64,000 nucleotides of DNA from G965247265 sp965247265 (GCA_965247265.1 OZ252002.1:1302001-1366000); one strand, 5' to 3'. Counted from the stretch's first letter, positions 41,466 to 51,346 are shown. Translations and numbers: made by a program. The notes: generated by a model from the letters alone, not told the origin.

Positions 41466-42692
41466 GTGGAAATGAACTTCAATACAATTTCTGAAGCATT
41501 GATAGATTTGCGTAGAGGCAAACTGGTGATTGTTGTGGACGATGAATCCCGTGAGAATGAAGCTGATTTCATCGGTTCCGCAGAAAAGTGCACGCCTGAA
41601 ATGATAAATTTTATGGCTACCCATGGAAGAGGTCTAATTTGTACTGCTATCACACACGAGCGCGCGAATGACCTTGGGTTAAAGCTAATGGTGCCTCCTG
41701 ATGACAATAATGCGCTTCATGAAACAGCATTTACCGTTTCTGTTGATGCAAGCAAGGGTACAACAACGGGTATCTCAGCGGCTGATCGATCGATAACGGT
41801 TAAAGCGTTAGCAGACCTGAAAACAACAGCTGACGATTTTTCTCGACCAGGACATATATTTCCTTTACGCGCTGCAAAAGGTGGCATCTTTATTCGAAAT
41901 GGGCACACCGAAGCCTCGGTTGATTTGATGGATTTAGCAGGGTTATCCAAAGCGGGTGTGCTATGTGAAATCATGAATAAAGATGGCTCTATGGCACGTG
42001 GTCAAGATGTCATGAAAATTGCCAAGCAATTTTCACTCAAAGTAATCACCATAAAAGATTTAATCAATTATAAACTTCGCTATGAGTCTCGCGTAGAAAG
42101 AGTTGTCACAATTCAATTACCTACTCGATGGGGAGAATTTGAACTAATTGCCTTTCGTGACACATTCACAGATCAAGAACATTTGGCTTTGGTCAAAGGT
42201 TCGTGGGGTCAAGATGACGATGTTTTGCTGAGAATTCATTCAGAGTGTCTCACTGGAGATGTATTTGGCTCAGCTCGTTGTGATTGTGGCGATCAAATTC
42301 AGATCGCAATGAAGCTGATTGAAGAGCAAGGATGTGGCGTTGTCCTTTATATGCGTGAAGAGGGGAGAGGAATAGGTTTATTAAATAAACTAAAAGCATA
42401 TTCTCTACAAGAATGTGGATTTGATACTGTACAAGCAAATCGTGCACTGGGATTTGATGCAGATCATCGTGACTATTCTGTTGCAGCCCATATGCTGCAC
42501 GCCTTAAATATAAGTCGAGTACAACTTATTTCGAATAATCCAAATAAGTCAAATTGGTTAGAAACTTACAATATTAAAATTACCGAGAGAATTTCAATGG
42601 CCACTTACTCGGATAATGTTTTTCGTCAAAGGTATTTAAAGACGAAAGAAGAAAAATTGGGGCACATCATACCCATGAAGAAGAAAATATGA
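41466..42692 (+). CDS. ribBA: Riboflavin bifunctional enzyme (DHBP synthase / GTP cyclohydrolase II)
   Basis: A 408-residue fusion making both riboflavin precursors. The N-terminal DHBP synthase carries VVDDESRENEADFIG and HTEASVDLMDLAG. The C-terminal GTP cyclohydrolase II carries zinc ligands HSECLTGDVFGSARCDCG and MREEGRGIGLLNK. The ATG at 41466 is one of two closely spaced in-frame Mets. Its position before an FMNH2-dependent monooxygenase, behind a sigma-54 site, suggests inducible flavin supply for that pathway rather than the housekeeping copy. Confidence 0.95.
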   Translation: MEMNFNTISEALIDLRRGKLVIVVDDESRENEADFIGSAEKCTPEMINFMATHGRGLICTAITHERANDLGLKLMVPPDDNNALHETAFTVSVDASKGTTTGISAADRSITVKALADLKTTADDFSRPGHIFPLRAAKGGIFIRNGHTEASVDLMDLAGLSKAGVLCEIMNKDGSMARGQDVMKIAKQFSLKVITIKDLINYKLRYESRVERVVTIQLPTRWGEFELIAFRDTFTDQEHLALVKGSWGQDDDVLLRIHSECLTGDVFGSARCDCGDQIQIAMKLIEEQGCGVVLYMREEGRGIGLLNKLKAYSLQECGFDTVQANRALGFDADHRDYSVAAHMLHALNISRVQLISNNPNKSNWLETYNIKITERISMATYSDNVFRQRYLKTKEEKLGHIIPMKKKI

Positions 42693-42769
42693 AGCAGCTT
42701 GTCATATGTAATACACATTAACATTACTTCATGTTTGTTTTGAACTATTTTTGTAGGAGTACACTAAAA

Positions 42770-42952
42770 ATGAGTGATGAGTTTGGACTAAAGGACGTAA
42801 CTGCGCAAATGATAAAGACCGTCAGAAAAGAAACAAGAGCTGGCACTATCGATTGTCGTGATGCATTGATAGAAACTAAAGGAGATATAGATAGAGCGAT
42901 AGAATTATTAAAGGAGAAAGGAATAGGAACTCCAAAGAAAGTATGGACCTAA
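42770..42952 (+). CDS. Stand-alone EF-Ts-type UBA domain protein
   Basis: A 60-residue protein equal to the N-terminal UBA-like domain of elongation factor Ts: VTAQMIKTVRKETRAGTIDC followed by RDALIETKGDIDRAIELLKEKG. It lacks the EF-Ts core that exchanges nucleotide on EF-Tu. TAGGAG precedes the ATG at 42770; an in-frame ATG at 42731 would add 13 unrelated residues. It lies between ribBA and the monooxygenase gene on the same strand, which is an unexpected place for a translation-factor domain. It may be an adaptor or protein-binding module for the oxygenase system. Confidence 0.75.
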   Translation: MSDEFGLKDVTAQMIKTVRKETRAGTIDCRDALIETKGDIDRAIELLKEKGIGTPKKVWT

Positions 42953-43068
42953 ATTAAAAAGAGCCTTTTGCAAGAGTTGTATCTTTTGAATGGCGAATAA
43001 AAGTAATTCATTTGAAAGCTGCAAAATTATATTTTAATAGTTGATTAGTTAGAGAACTGAGGTGAAAA

Positions 43069-44241
43069 ATGGCAACATATCCAAAACTATTACCAAACTC
43101 TGAAAACCCGCTTAAACCTTCTGCGTGGTTGCATTCAGATCAGATAGAGTTTGCGTACTGGGTGCCCAACATTTCTGGAGGTTTAGTTATTACTACTTTG
43201 CCAATGGATACCGATTGGACACCAGAAGCAAATGTAAAATATGCGCAAGATGCAGAAGATGTTGGTTTTGCAACAGCATTAGCACAGACGCGGTGGTTTG
43301 CTAGTTATGGTGCAGATCATCAACACGAAGCATTTACTATTTCGAATGTAATCTTACAACACACTAAAAAAATTGAATGCATTACAGCGTGTCATCCAGG
43401 TCTTTGGCATCCTGCAATTGTTGCAAAAATGCAAGCGTCACTTGATGTTTGTACCCAAGGCAGAACTTCAATCAATATCGTAAGTGGTTGGTTTAAAGGT
43501 GAGTACACGGGTTATGGATTGCCGTGGCTTGAACACACGGAGCGTTATCGCAGATCTGAAGAGTTCATTCGCATAATGAAAGGCATGTGGACAGAAGAAG
43601 AATTCACATTCTATGGTGATTTTTATCAAATTAATGGTGCGACGATGTTGCCAAAACCTTTGCATCAAGTTGTTGTTTTCCAAGGTGGAAACTCAAAAGA
43701 TGCACGACGCATGGCAGGAAGGGTGACGGACGTATTGTTCATGAATGGAAATACCAATAAAGGCTTTAAAGAAATCATGGATGACGCCAGGGCATCTGCA
43801 GTTGAGAGTAGACGTGATCCAAGCGAAATACAGTTTGGTGCGAATGGTTTTGTTATCGTTCGAGATACTATGGAAGAAGCAACAGATACATTGAGAGAAA
43901 TTATTGTCAATGCGGATGTTGAAGCAGTTAAAGGCTTTGGTGAAGCTGTTAAAAATGCAGGTCGTTCTTCTGCAGAAGGTGAAGGCATGTGGGCTAATTC
44001 TTCTTTTGAAGATTTAGTGCAATATAACGATGGTTTCAAGACTGGTTTGATTGGTACACCTGAATCTGTTGCAGATAGAATTGTTGAGCTTCGACAACTA
44101 GGCCTGAAAGTGATCTTATGTGGATTCTTACACTACAATACTGATCTCAAAGCGTTTGGTGAGAAAGTAATTCCACTTGTGCGTGAAAGAGAAGAAAATT
44201 TACGTAAAGGTAGAACCGTAGGTAAGAAGAAGTCAGCTTAG
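43069..44241 (+). CDS. sfnG: FMNH2-dependent dimethyl sulfone monooxygenase-like protein
   Basis: A 390-residue bacterial-luciferase-family monooxygenase. The closest pattern I recognise is SfnG, which oxidises dimethyl sulfone to methanesulfinate and formaldehyde: FAYWVPNISGGLVI, SGWFKGEYTGYG, PWLEHTERYRRSEEFIR, and the C-terminal SSFEDLVQYNDGFKTGLIGTPE. It needs reduced FMN from a partner reductase; two candidates lie nearby. GAGGTG precedes the ATG. An N-terminal extension of about 25 residues exceeds SfnG. A related alkylsulfur substrate cannot be excluded. Confidence 0.85.
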   Translation: MATYPKLLPNSENPLKPSAWLHSDQIEFAYWVPNISGGLVITTLPMDTDWTPEANVKYAQDAEDVGFATALAQTRWFASYGADHQHEAFTISNVILQHTKKIECITACHPGLWHPAIVAKMQASLDVCTQGRTSINIVSGWFKGEYTGYGLPWLEHTERYRRSEEFIRIMKGMWTEEEFTFYGDFYQINGATMLPKPLHQVVVFQGGNSKDARRMAGRVTDVLFMNGNTNKGFKEIMDDARASAVESRRDPSEIQFGANGFVIVRDTMEEATDTLREIIVNADVEAVKGFGEAVKNAGRSSAEGEGMWANSSFEDLVQYNDGFKTGLIGTPESVADRIVELRQLGLKVILCGFLHYNTDLKAFGEKVIPLVREREENLRKGRTVGKKKSA

Positions 44242-44453
44242 CTTGTAAGGTTGCATTAGAAGTAATTGCAGCTATTCATATGTAAGAAGCTATACGTTAT
44301 TAATAGGAACACGGTTTAATTAATCGCGTTCCTCATTTAACAGTACACTATGTGTCAGTATTTCAGTCAATGCTGCTACCATTGTGTGCCAGCTTGTGTT
44401 TTCATATGATTATATAATTACAACATAATAATCTGTAATCAGGTGTCGAAATA

Positions 44454-45044
44454 ATGAATTTGTTAGGCGTATCCGGTGGTCTTAGCCGTAAGACATTAAT
44501 AGCCGTTGAGAAGGCTTTAGAGTTTGCAAAGCGACACGATAGTTCTATAGATATTGAAGCCGTCAGTATCAGTGATTTGAATGTTCAATTCTGCGATGCT
44601 AGGGATCCAGCTAAATACGAAGGCGATTCTAAATTAATTATTGATAAAATAGTCAATGCAGATGCAGTTGTATTTGGTACACCCATGTATCGAGGCACTT
44701 ATACAGGTTTGTTAAAAAATGTGTTTGACCTTATCCCAAATGATGCATTGCTTGGCAAACCAGTTGGGCTGATAGCAACAGGTGGTAGCGACCACCACTA
44801 TCTAGCATTAGAACATGAGTTGAAGCCCTTACTTGGGTTTTTCTATGCCCATGTAGTCCCCGGTCATGTTTATGCTAATAACAGTCATTATTCTGATAAT
44901 GATTTGATAGATGAGGATGTTCTAGAAAAACTCAATCTTCTTGGCCAAGCCATAGTTAATTTTGCTAGGTTAATACCAGATGATAAAGAAAGCATAATCG
45001 GCCCTATGGGCCCTTCAATTCAACGAAAACCGATAAAGAAATAA
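44454..45044 (+). CDS. NADPH-dependent FMN reductase (MsuE/SsuE type)
   Basis: A 196-residue flavodoxin-fold reductase: LLGVSGGLSRKTLI at the N-terminus for the FMN phosphate and VVFGTPMYRGTYTGLLKNVFD for the flavin ring, as in MsuE and SsuE, which feed FMNH2 to sulfonate and sulfone monooxygenases. It follows the SfnG-like gene by about 210 bases on the same strand and is its natural partner. Confidence 0.88.
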   Translation: MNLLGVSGGLSRKTLIAVEKALEFAKRHDSSIDIEAVSISDLNVQFCDARDPAKYEGDSKLIIDKIVNADAVVFGTPMYRGTYTGLLKNVFDLIPNDALLGKPVGLIATGGSDHHYLALEHELKPLLGFFYAHVVPGHVYANNSHYSDNDLIDEDVLEKLNLLGQAIVNFARLIPDDKESIIGPMGPSIQRKPIKK

Positions 45045-45095
45045 ACTCAATTTTATAAAACAACGATTCAATAAAAGCATACGGAGGGTAACAAA

Positions 45096-45407
45096 ATGTC
45101 AGAAAATGCTCCAAAATATAAAACACTACAACAAATTATAGATACTGAGAAATACCGTACGGATACATCTACATTACTTGCATTTGATGAAGGTAATAAT
45201 AAATACTTATTTCGTGCATTAAACTCAAATTATTTTATGCAGAATGACGCTGATGAAAGTATAGAATTACTGGAAATGGATGATGCAGAACAAGTTTATG
45301 AATCAATGCCTACTAAACATGTAACTAATATTGTTGCTGCATTTCCAAAGTACCACGGGGGAGTCGGAATGGATACCTATACAAATTTGTACGACGACGA
45401 CAACTAA
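45096..45407 (+). CDS. Acidic hypothetical protein of the sulfone cluster
   Basis: A 103-residue soluble acidic protein. A strong GGAGGG site precedes the ATG, and it follows the FMN reductase by 51 bases, so it is probably in the same operon. No family is recognised. The C-terminus (FPKYHGGVGMDTYTNLYDDDN) is glycine- and acid-rich. It may be an accessory subunit; there is no motif for catalysis. Confidence 0.65.
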   Translation: MSENAPKYKTLQQIIDTEKYRTDTSTLLAFDEGNNKYLFRALNSNYFMQNDADESIELLEMDDAEQVYESMPTKHVTNIVAAFPKYHGGVGMDTYTNLYDDDN

Positions 45408-45501
45408 ATAGTTATTTAAAAATTCTTACTGAGTAAATGCTCGGTTAGATATATATAATTAAAATAATAATGTAATTATTATCATTTCTTCATTCAACTG
45501 A

Positions 45502-46101
45502 TTGGAGCAACTAATATCTACATTTTCATACTCTTACTCAAAGGCAATATTAAATTATTGCTGTAACTGTGGCTCTAAACTTAAATGTTATGTACCAGAG
45601 GGTGATCTGTTAGAAAGAAGTATTTGTGATGAGTGTGAAACTGTTTACTACGACAATCCAAAAATACTTGTAGCCAGCATTGTTAATTGCAATAACAAAG
45701 TACTGTTATGTAAAAGGGCTATAAAACCGCGTTTAGGATTTTGGACATTACCTTCAGGGTATATGGAAAATGATGAAACAATTCTTGAAGCGGCAATTCG
45801 AGAAACTAAAGAAGAAACAACTGTATCTGTAAATAAACTGCATCTCTATGCAGTTTTTTCATGTCCGGATATTAATCAAGTTTATTTCATTTTTCGTGGC
45901 AACGCTGATAATGAGGAGGCGTGCTCAACAGATGAGAGCCTTGAAGCTAAATATTTTTATAAGGATGCTATTCCATGGGATGCATTATCCTATTCGATTA
46001 TGAATAAATCATTACAATGGTACTTTAATGATAATGAACAGGGAGAGTATTGTTTTAGAATGCTAGATGTATTTGGCTGCGATCCCGAAATGCGTAAATA
46101 A
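45502..46101 (+). CDS. Zinc-ribbon Nudix hydrolase
   Basis: A 199-residue protein. A zinc ribbon near residues 20-43 (CCNCGSKL and ICDEC) precedes a Nudix domain with the box GYMENDETILEAAIRETKEETTV carrying the magnesium-binding REXXEE. Substrates of related enzymes include NADH, ADP-ribose and FAD. In a cluster that makes riboflavin and uses FMNH2, cleaving FAD to FMN is an attractive idea but remains inference. A TTG start behind TTGATTGGAGC is used; there is no ATG nearby. Confidence 0.8.
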   Translation: MEQLISTFSYSYSKAILNYCCNCGSKLKCYVPEGDLLERSICDECETVYYDNPKILVASIVNCNNKVLLCKRAIKPRLGFWTLPSGYMENDETILEAAIRETKEETTVSVNKLHLYAVFSCPDINQVYFIFRGNADNEEACSTDESLEAKYFYKDAIPWDALSYSIMNKSLQWYFNDNEQGEYCFRMLDVFGCDPEMRK

Positions 46102-46625
46102 CTTAAATTTTAAAAACAAAACTAATAGATTGCACATTTTAGTATTTAGATGTTAAGAGCAAGTTACCATCTAATTATTTTTATCAAGTTTAAACTTATT
46201 CGTCTGTATAAAGTATAGCGTGTTTCAAAACGGATAAATACGTAGTGTAAATTTGAAACATTTAATTAGTGGAATTAAATTTTAATTTGACTATAGTCCT
46301 ATAAATTCATTTTTTATCAGCAGCTTACCGCATGATAAATTTATTGGTCTAAAAATTGCAATTATATTCAGTAGCTTAGAAGTCACAATTAGCGACTGGT
46401 CGAAACAGGCTAGAGAATATAAAAGAATTAAACAATGGTGGGATAAATTGCAGTGCTGAATTGGTAAAACAAAGACGTGCTACGTAACCACAAGGAAAAT
46501 TTTAAGGTTTTACGCAATTAAATTTATCGCTATTATTTGACTAATGTTATTAACAAATTTAGCTGTGAAGGCAGATAAATTATTTTTACATTGTTATTTC
46601 TTAATTTGAAAATAAATATACATTT
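46102..46625. other. AT-rich gap without a gene
   Basis: 524 bases separate the Nudix and OsmC genes. I find no convincing open frame, promoter pair or terminator. A CTGGTCG..AGGCTAG motif near 46400 has the wrong spacing for sigma-54. Confidence 0.4.
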
Positions 46626-47168
46626 ATGAGTGAAAAAAATATTCAAAGCCTAGAAACTGTAAAAGTAGCAGTAGGTAAAATGATAGACAATGCGAATAGT
46701 GATTCAGAATTCGGAGAATTTAAATATTATGTAAATACTACTTGGGAGGGTGGAACACTTTGCAAGAATCAAATACGTAGAGCGCATAAACTTTTAGTTG
46801 ACGAACCACCCGCATTTGGTGGTGAAGATTTAAGTGCTAGCCCCGTAGAGTTAGTATTAACTGCATTGGGCTCCTGTCAGCAAATTATGTTTGCAGCGCT
46901 TGCATCGGTACGTGATATTCCCCTACAAGAATGTGAAATAACTTTAAAGGCGAAACTTGACGTAAGAGGTTTATTAGGCATTAGCGGTGGTAAAAAGATT
47001 TATCCCGGATTTTCAAATATTACATATGAAACGAGGCTAAAGAGCACTGCCTCTAGAAAAGAATTAGAAGCACTTGTAACTGATGTAGAGAATCAGTGTC
47101 CAGTGATGGATATGCTTACTCGGAAAGTACGCATAGAGGGCGCTACTATTATTAATGAAAAGAGCTGA
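46626..47168 (+). CDS. OsmC-family protein
   Basis: A 180-residue OsmC/Ohr-fold protein. The two reactive cysteines of the family are present in ALGSCQQIM and ENQCPVMDML. Members reduce organic hydroperoxides or handle acyl-thiol stress. The arrangement (ASPVELVLTALGSC, then DIPLQECEITLKAKLDVRG) is of the general OsmC type rather than Ohr. It may protect the flavin-oxygenase cluster, which can leak peroxide; that is inference. Confidence 0.88.
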   Translation: MSEKNIQSLETVKVAVGKMIDNANSDSEFGEFKYYVNTTWEGGTLCKNQIRRAHKLLVDEPPAFGGEDLSASPVELVLTALGSCQQIMFAALASVRDIPLQECEITLKAKLDVRGLLGISGGKKIYPGFSNITYETRLKSTASRKELEALVTDVENQCPVMDMLTRKVRIEGATIINEKS

Positions 47169-47292
47169 AAATGAAGCCACAGTTTTTTACAAAGGTATTA
47201 AGGTTATTAAAGATTCATAAATAGTGTCATCTCTTAATTTAATTGAAATCAATATTGCAGTTTGCATATTAATAAATAATTAGCACAATAAT

Positions 47293-49197
47293 ATGGAACC
47301 ACTACTTACTAAACAGAAATACAAAGAACTATATCAATGGTCTATTACAGACCCAGAAGCATTTTGGAGTGAGCAAGCCAGTAAATTCCTCGATTGGATT
47401 AAGCCTTGGGAGAGTGTATGTAATATGCATAGTGAAAGAACACATGCAAGTTGGTTCAATGGCGGAACACTAAATGTCGCGCATAATTGCATAGATCGAC
47501 ATATTCAAAATCGCGGGAATAAGATTGCAATAATTTGGGAGGGAAATAATACCAATGAATCGAGAAAAATAACTTACAAAGAACTGCATAGAGAAGTATG
47601 TAAATTTGCAAATGTTTTAAAGAATAAAAATGTAAAAAAAGGAGATAGAGTTTGCATTTATATGCCATTAGTAGTTGAAACTGCAGTTGCCATGCTTGCT
47701 TGCGCAAGAATAGGCGCAGTTCACTCTGTGGTATTTGGTGGATTTTCAGCAAAGTCTCTCAGCGGAAGAATATTAGATGCAGGCTGTGAGATTGTAATTA
47801 CTGCAAATGAAGGGCCTCGCGGGGAAAAATTTATTCCTATAAAAAATATTGTTGATGAGGCGTTAATTGAATGCTCTGGTGTCAGATCTGTAATTGTAGT
47901 CAAACGAACACCTAAAGATGTAAATATTAAAAAAGGTCGTGATACGTGGTATCACGATGAGATGGAAGATGTTACAGATTCATGCCCTGTAGAAGAAATG
48001 AACTCAAGTGATCCATTATTTATCTTATATACCTCGGGCTCAACGGGGAAACCAAAAGGTATTTTGCATGGCACTGCTGGGTATCTTCTGCACGTGGCAA
48101 CCTCATTTAAATACGCATTTGAATATAAAGAGGATGATGTATATTGGTGTACAGCAGACTTGGGTTGGGTTACAGGCCACTCATATGTACTATATGGGCC
48201 TCTCGCTAATGGGGCCACAACACTCATGTTTGAAGGTGTTCCTACTTATCCGGATGCGAGCAGATACTGGAATATTGTCGATAAATATCTAGTAAATACA
48301 TTTTATACAGCCCCTACAATTTTAAGAACTCTTACACCGTTTGGTGATGCGCCTGTAACAATCCATTCTCGAAAAAGCTTAAGGTTATTAGGTACGGTAG
48401 GAGAGCCCATTGATACAGAAACATGGAATTGGTATTTCCAGGTGGTGGGTAACAAACGTTGCCCAGTCATTGATACATGGTGGCAAACAGAAACTGGGGG
48501 TATTTTAATTTCTCAACTTCCATTTGAAGTGACTGAGAGATGTGGGTCAAAGGCAAGGCCGTTTTTTGGAATTGTGCCTGCTCTGGCTGATGATAATGAT
48601 GAACTCATAGATCAAAAATCAGGAAATTTAGTTATTAAAGATCCATGGCCAGGTCAAATGCTTACAATTTATCGAGATCATGAACGATTTATAAACACAT
48701 ACTTTACCGAAAGTAATAAAGGCGGATATTATTTTCCTAGTGACCGTGCATTAATAGATGAAAAGGGAACAGTGCGAATCACGGGGCGCGCAGATGATAC
48801 GTTAAATGTTTCTGGCCACCTGTTTGGAGCAACAGAAATTGAAAGTGCACTAATTCAGCACAATGCTGTGGCAGAAGCTGCAGTTGTAGGATTTCCCCAT
48901 TCTGTAAAAGGGCAAGGAATCTATGCATTTGTTGCGATGAATAAAAATGCATCAGTAAGTGACAATTTGCATGATGAATTAGCACAAGTTGTGCGCCAAG
49001 AGATTAGTGCAATAGCAAAACCTGACATTATTCAGTGTACACCTGAGCTACCTAAAACGCGCAGTGGTAAAATTATGCGAAGAATTCTACGCAAGATAGC
49101 AAATAATGATTTTGTAAATTTAGGTGATACGTCTACATTGGTAAACCCGTCAATTGTTGATTATCTAATTGATAGTCGAGATAACATTCAGTCCTAG
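47293..49197 (+). CDS. acs: Acetyl-CoA synthetase
   Basis: A 634-residue ANL-superfamily ligase that activates acetate (or a close short acid) with ATP and CoA. Visible are the P-loop YTSGSTGKPKG, the adenylate motif DTWWQTETGG, the hinge ITGRADDTLNVSGHL, and the C-terminal catalytic lysine in PKTRSGKIMRR. The length is normal. It is followed after two bases by the dihydrolipoamide dehydrogenase gene, so the two are co-expressed. The substrate pocket motif (GVPTYP) agrees with acetate. Confidence 0.92.
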   Translation: MEPLLTKQKYKELYQWSITDPEAFWSEQASKFLDWIKPWESVCNMHSERTHASWFNGGTLNVAHNCIDRHIQNRGNKIAIIWEGNNTNESRKITYKELHREVCKFANVLKNKNVKKGDRVCIYMPLVVETAVAMLACARIGAVHSVVFGGFSAKSLSGRILDAGCEIVITANEGPRGEKFIPIKNIVDEALIECSGVRSVIVVKRTPKDVNIKKGRDTWYHDEMEDVTDSCPVEEMNSSDPLFILYTSGSTGKPKGILHGTAGYLLHVATSFKYAFEYKEDDVYWCTADLGWVTGHSYVLYGPLANGATTLMFEGVPTYPDASRYWNIVDKYLVNTFYTAPTILRTLTPFGDAPVTIHSRKSLRLLGTVGEPIDTETWNWYFQVVGNKRCPVIDTWWQTETGGILISQLPFEVTERCGSKARPFFGIVPALADDNDELIDQKSGNLVIKDPWPGQMLTIYRDHERFINTYFTESNKGGYYFPSDRALIDEKGTVRITGRADDTLNVSGHLFGATEIESALIQHNAVAEAAVVGFPHSVKGQGIYAFVAMNKNASVSDNLHDELAQVVRQEISAIAKPDIIQCTPELPKTRSGKIMRRILRKIANNDFVNLGDTSTLVNPSIVDYLIDSRDNIQS

Positions 49198-49199
49198 AA

Positions 49200-50894
49200 A
49201 TGGCTAACATACTTGAAATTAAAGTGCCCGAATTAGGAGGTACAGAAAGCGTTCCTGTAAAAAATGTTTCGGTTTCAGTTGGTGATGATGTTGAAAAAGG
49301 TGATGATTTAGTTTTAATTGAAACTGAAAAGACTGCGATAGATATTTCTTCTCCAGTTAATGGAAAAATAATAGAAATTATTACTTCGGTTGATGAACTT
49401 GTTGAAGAGGGTCAGGTATTACTAAAACTTGAATCAGATCAAATAGATAGATCGGAATCAAAAATTCCTGTTTCGGGAAATATTGATAAAGATTTGTCAA
49501 CGCAAGTTGTTGTTCTGGGTTCTGGTCCTGGGGGATACTCGGCTGCTTTTCGAGCAGCTGATTTAGGCAAGGAAGTAGTTTTAGTTGAGCGTCATACTGC
49601 GATTGGAGGTGTATGTCTCAATGTCGGTTGTATACCTTCTAAGGCACTATTGCATGCAGCTAAAGTCATTAGTGACGCTAAGGAAATGACCAAGCACGGA
49701 TTAAAATTTACTTCGCCAGAAATAAACACTCATGAATTGAGAAATTGGAAAAATAATGTTGTCGGAAAACTTACAAATGGATTAAGTAGTTTAGCAAAAA
49801 AAAGAAATGTAAGAATAGTTATAGGTGAGGCTAAATTTTTGTCGGCAAATGAATTAAATATTATTACACCTGATAATCATTCATATAAGATAAGCTTTGA
49901 AAAAGCTGTTATCGCTGCTGGCTCAAAGCCAGTCACAATATCAGACTTTCCTCACGATGATCCACGATTGTTAACGTCTACAGAAGCATTAGAGATAGCC
50001 GAAATACCAGATCGGTTGCTTGTTGTCGGCGGAGGTATAATTGGTTTAGAGATTGCTACTGTTTATCATGAATTTGGATCTAAAATAACCATAGTAGAAT
50101 TTGCAGATTCCTTAATTCCTGGAGCCGATCCAGACTTAGTCAGACCCTTACATCATCGAATAGCGAAATTGTATGAAAATATATACCTTAGTACAAAGGT
50201 TGCTAGTATAGAATCTACGCTGAGTGGTCTGTATGTAAATTATGAAGGAAATATTTCTCAAAAAAGAGATGTATTTGATCAAGTTTTAATAGCCGTTGGA
50301 AGAATGCCGAACGGAAATTTAATTGATGCAGACAAAGCAGGTATCGATGTTGATGTTCGGGGATTTATTGCAACGGATGATCAAATGCGTACGAATGTGA
50401 ATAATATATTTGCAGTAGGAGACATCGTTGGCCAACCTATGCTGGCACATAAAGCTTCTCACGAAGGGAAGGTTGCTGCTGAAGTGATTGCAGGCATGGA
50501 TCACCATTTTGATGATAATTTAATTCCCTCCGTTGCCTATACAGATCCTGAGATAGCATGGGTAGGGGTTAGCGAAAATTTTGCTAAGGCGCAAAAAATT
50601 AATTATGGAAAAGCCGTATTCCCATGGGCGGCAAGTGGAAGGGCTTTAAGTATTGAAAGAAATGAAGGGTTTACCAAAACACTATATGATGTGGCAACAA
50701 AGAAGATTATTGGTGCTGGGATTGTGGGCACTAATGCTGGTGAGCTGATTTCCGAAGTTGCATTAGCTATTTCAAAAGGGTGTACCTCAAAAGATATTGG
50801 CGAACTCATACATCCGCATCCTACGCTTTCAGAATCAATTGATTTTTCTGCTGAAGTTTATGATAAAACGATAGTTGATATGTATGTAGAGTGA
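49200..50894 (+). CDS. lpdA: Dihydrolipoamide dehydrogenase with N-terminal lipoyl domain
   Basis: A 564-residue E3 enzyme. Residues 1-80 form a lipoyl domain with the attachment lysine in LIETEKTAIDI, then a short linker, then the flavoprotein: FAD loop VVLGSGPGGYSAAFRAADLG, redox disulfide GGVCLNVGCIPSK, NAD loop VVGGGIIGLEIA, and the C-terminal catalytic HPHPTLSE. Lipoyl-bearing E3s belong to some pyruvate dehydrogenase complexes, but no E1 or E2 gene is adjacent. Placed after acs, it may serve acetyl or glycine-cleavage metabolism. Confidence 0.94.
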   Translation: MANILEIKVPELGGTESVPVKNVSVSVGDDVEKGDDLVLIETEKTAIDISSPVNGKIIEIITSVDELVEEGQVLLKLESDQIDRSESKIPVSGNIDKDLSTQVVVLGSGPGGYSAAFRAADLGKEVVLVERHTAIGGVCLNVGCIPSKALLHAAKVISDAKEMTKHGLKFTSPEINTHELRNWKNNVVGKLTNGLSSLAKKRNVRIVIGEAKFLSANELNIITPDNHSYKISFEKAVIAAGSKPVTISDFPHDDPRLLTSTEALEIAEIPDRLLVVGGGIIGLEIATVYHEFGSKITIVEFADSLIPGADPDLVRPLHHRIAKLYENIYLSTKVASIESTLSGLYVNYEGNISQKRDVFDQVLIAVGRMPNGNLIDADKAGIDVDVRGFIATDDQMRTNVNNIFAVGDIVGQPMLAHKASHEGKVAAEVIAGMDHHFDDNLIPSVAYTDPEIAWVGVSENFAKAQKINYGKAVFPWAASGRALSIERNEGFTKTLYDVATKKIIGAGIVGTNAGELISEVALAISKGCTSKDIGELIHPHPTLSESIDFSAEVYDKTIVDMYVE

Positions 50895-50963
50895 TATGCG
50901 AACACTCAATATCGGGTTTCTTTATTATTGTTGGCTTCGAAGTATAGACGTTTCTAAATTTAT

Positions 50964-51254
50964 ATGAACAAAACTATGCACAATGAGCTTGAAAGACGTG
51001 TTGATGAAGTGCTTTTCTATGTATTAGATCCATTTGGATTGAATAAAGAACCCTTTGCGCGCGAAGAGTATAGGAATTTTGTTCCCGAAGTGCTCGACTA
51101 TATATTAAGTGAAAAGACATCTGAAGAAATTATGAATCTGTTGCATGACATCGTAGAGAATAGAATGGGTTTAGAATTAAATAATGACTTTGCTTTTTCA
51201 GTAAGTAATTTATTATTAAGACATAAGAAAGCTATAGAGTGCTCATCTAAATAA
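50964..51254 (+). CDS. Helical hypothetical protein
   Basis: A 96-residue, probably all-helical soluble protein (VDEVLFYVLDPFGLNKEPFA, EVLDYILSEKTSEEIMNLLHDIV). I do not recognise a family. It is in the same direction and 69 bases after lpdA and could be the last gene of that operon. No clear ribosome-binding site precedes the ATG. Confidence 0.55.
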   Translation: MNKTMHNELERRVDEVLFYVLDPFGLNKEPFAREEYRNFVPEVLDYILSEKTSEEIMNLLHDIVENRMGLELNNDFAFSVSNLLLRHKKAIECSSK

Positions 51255-51346
51255 AATTATTTATAACTCCCAGCAATAACAATTATTACTACAAATATAT
51301 TTATTATATGTAGCAAGAAGCTATTGTCATTATATTATTATTTATT

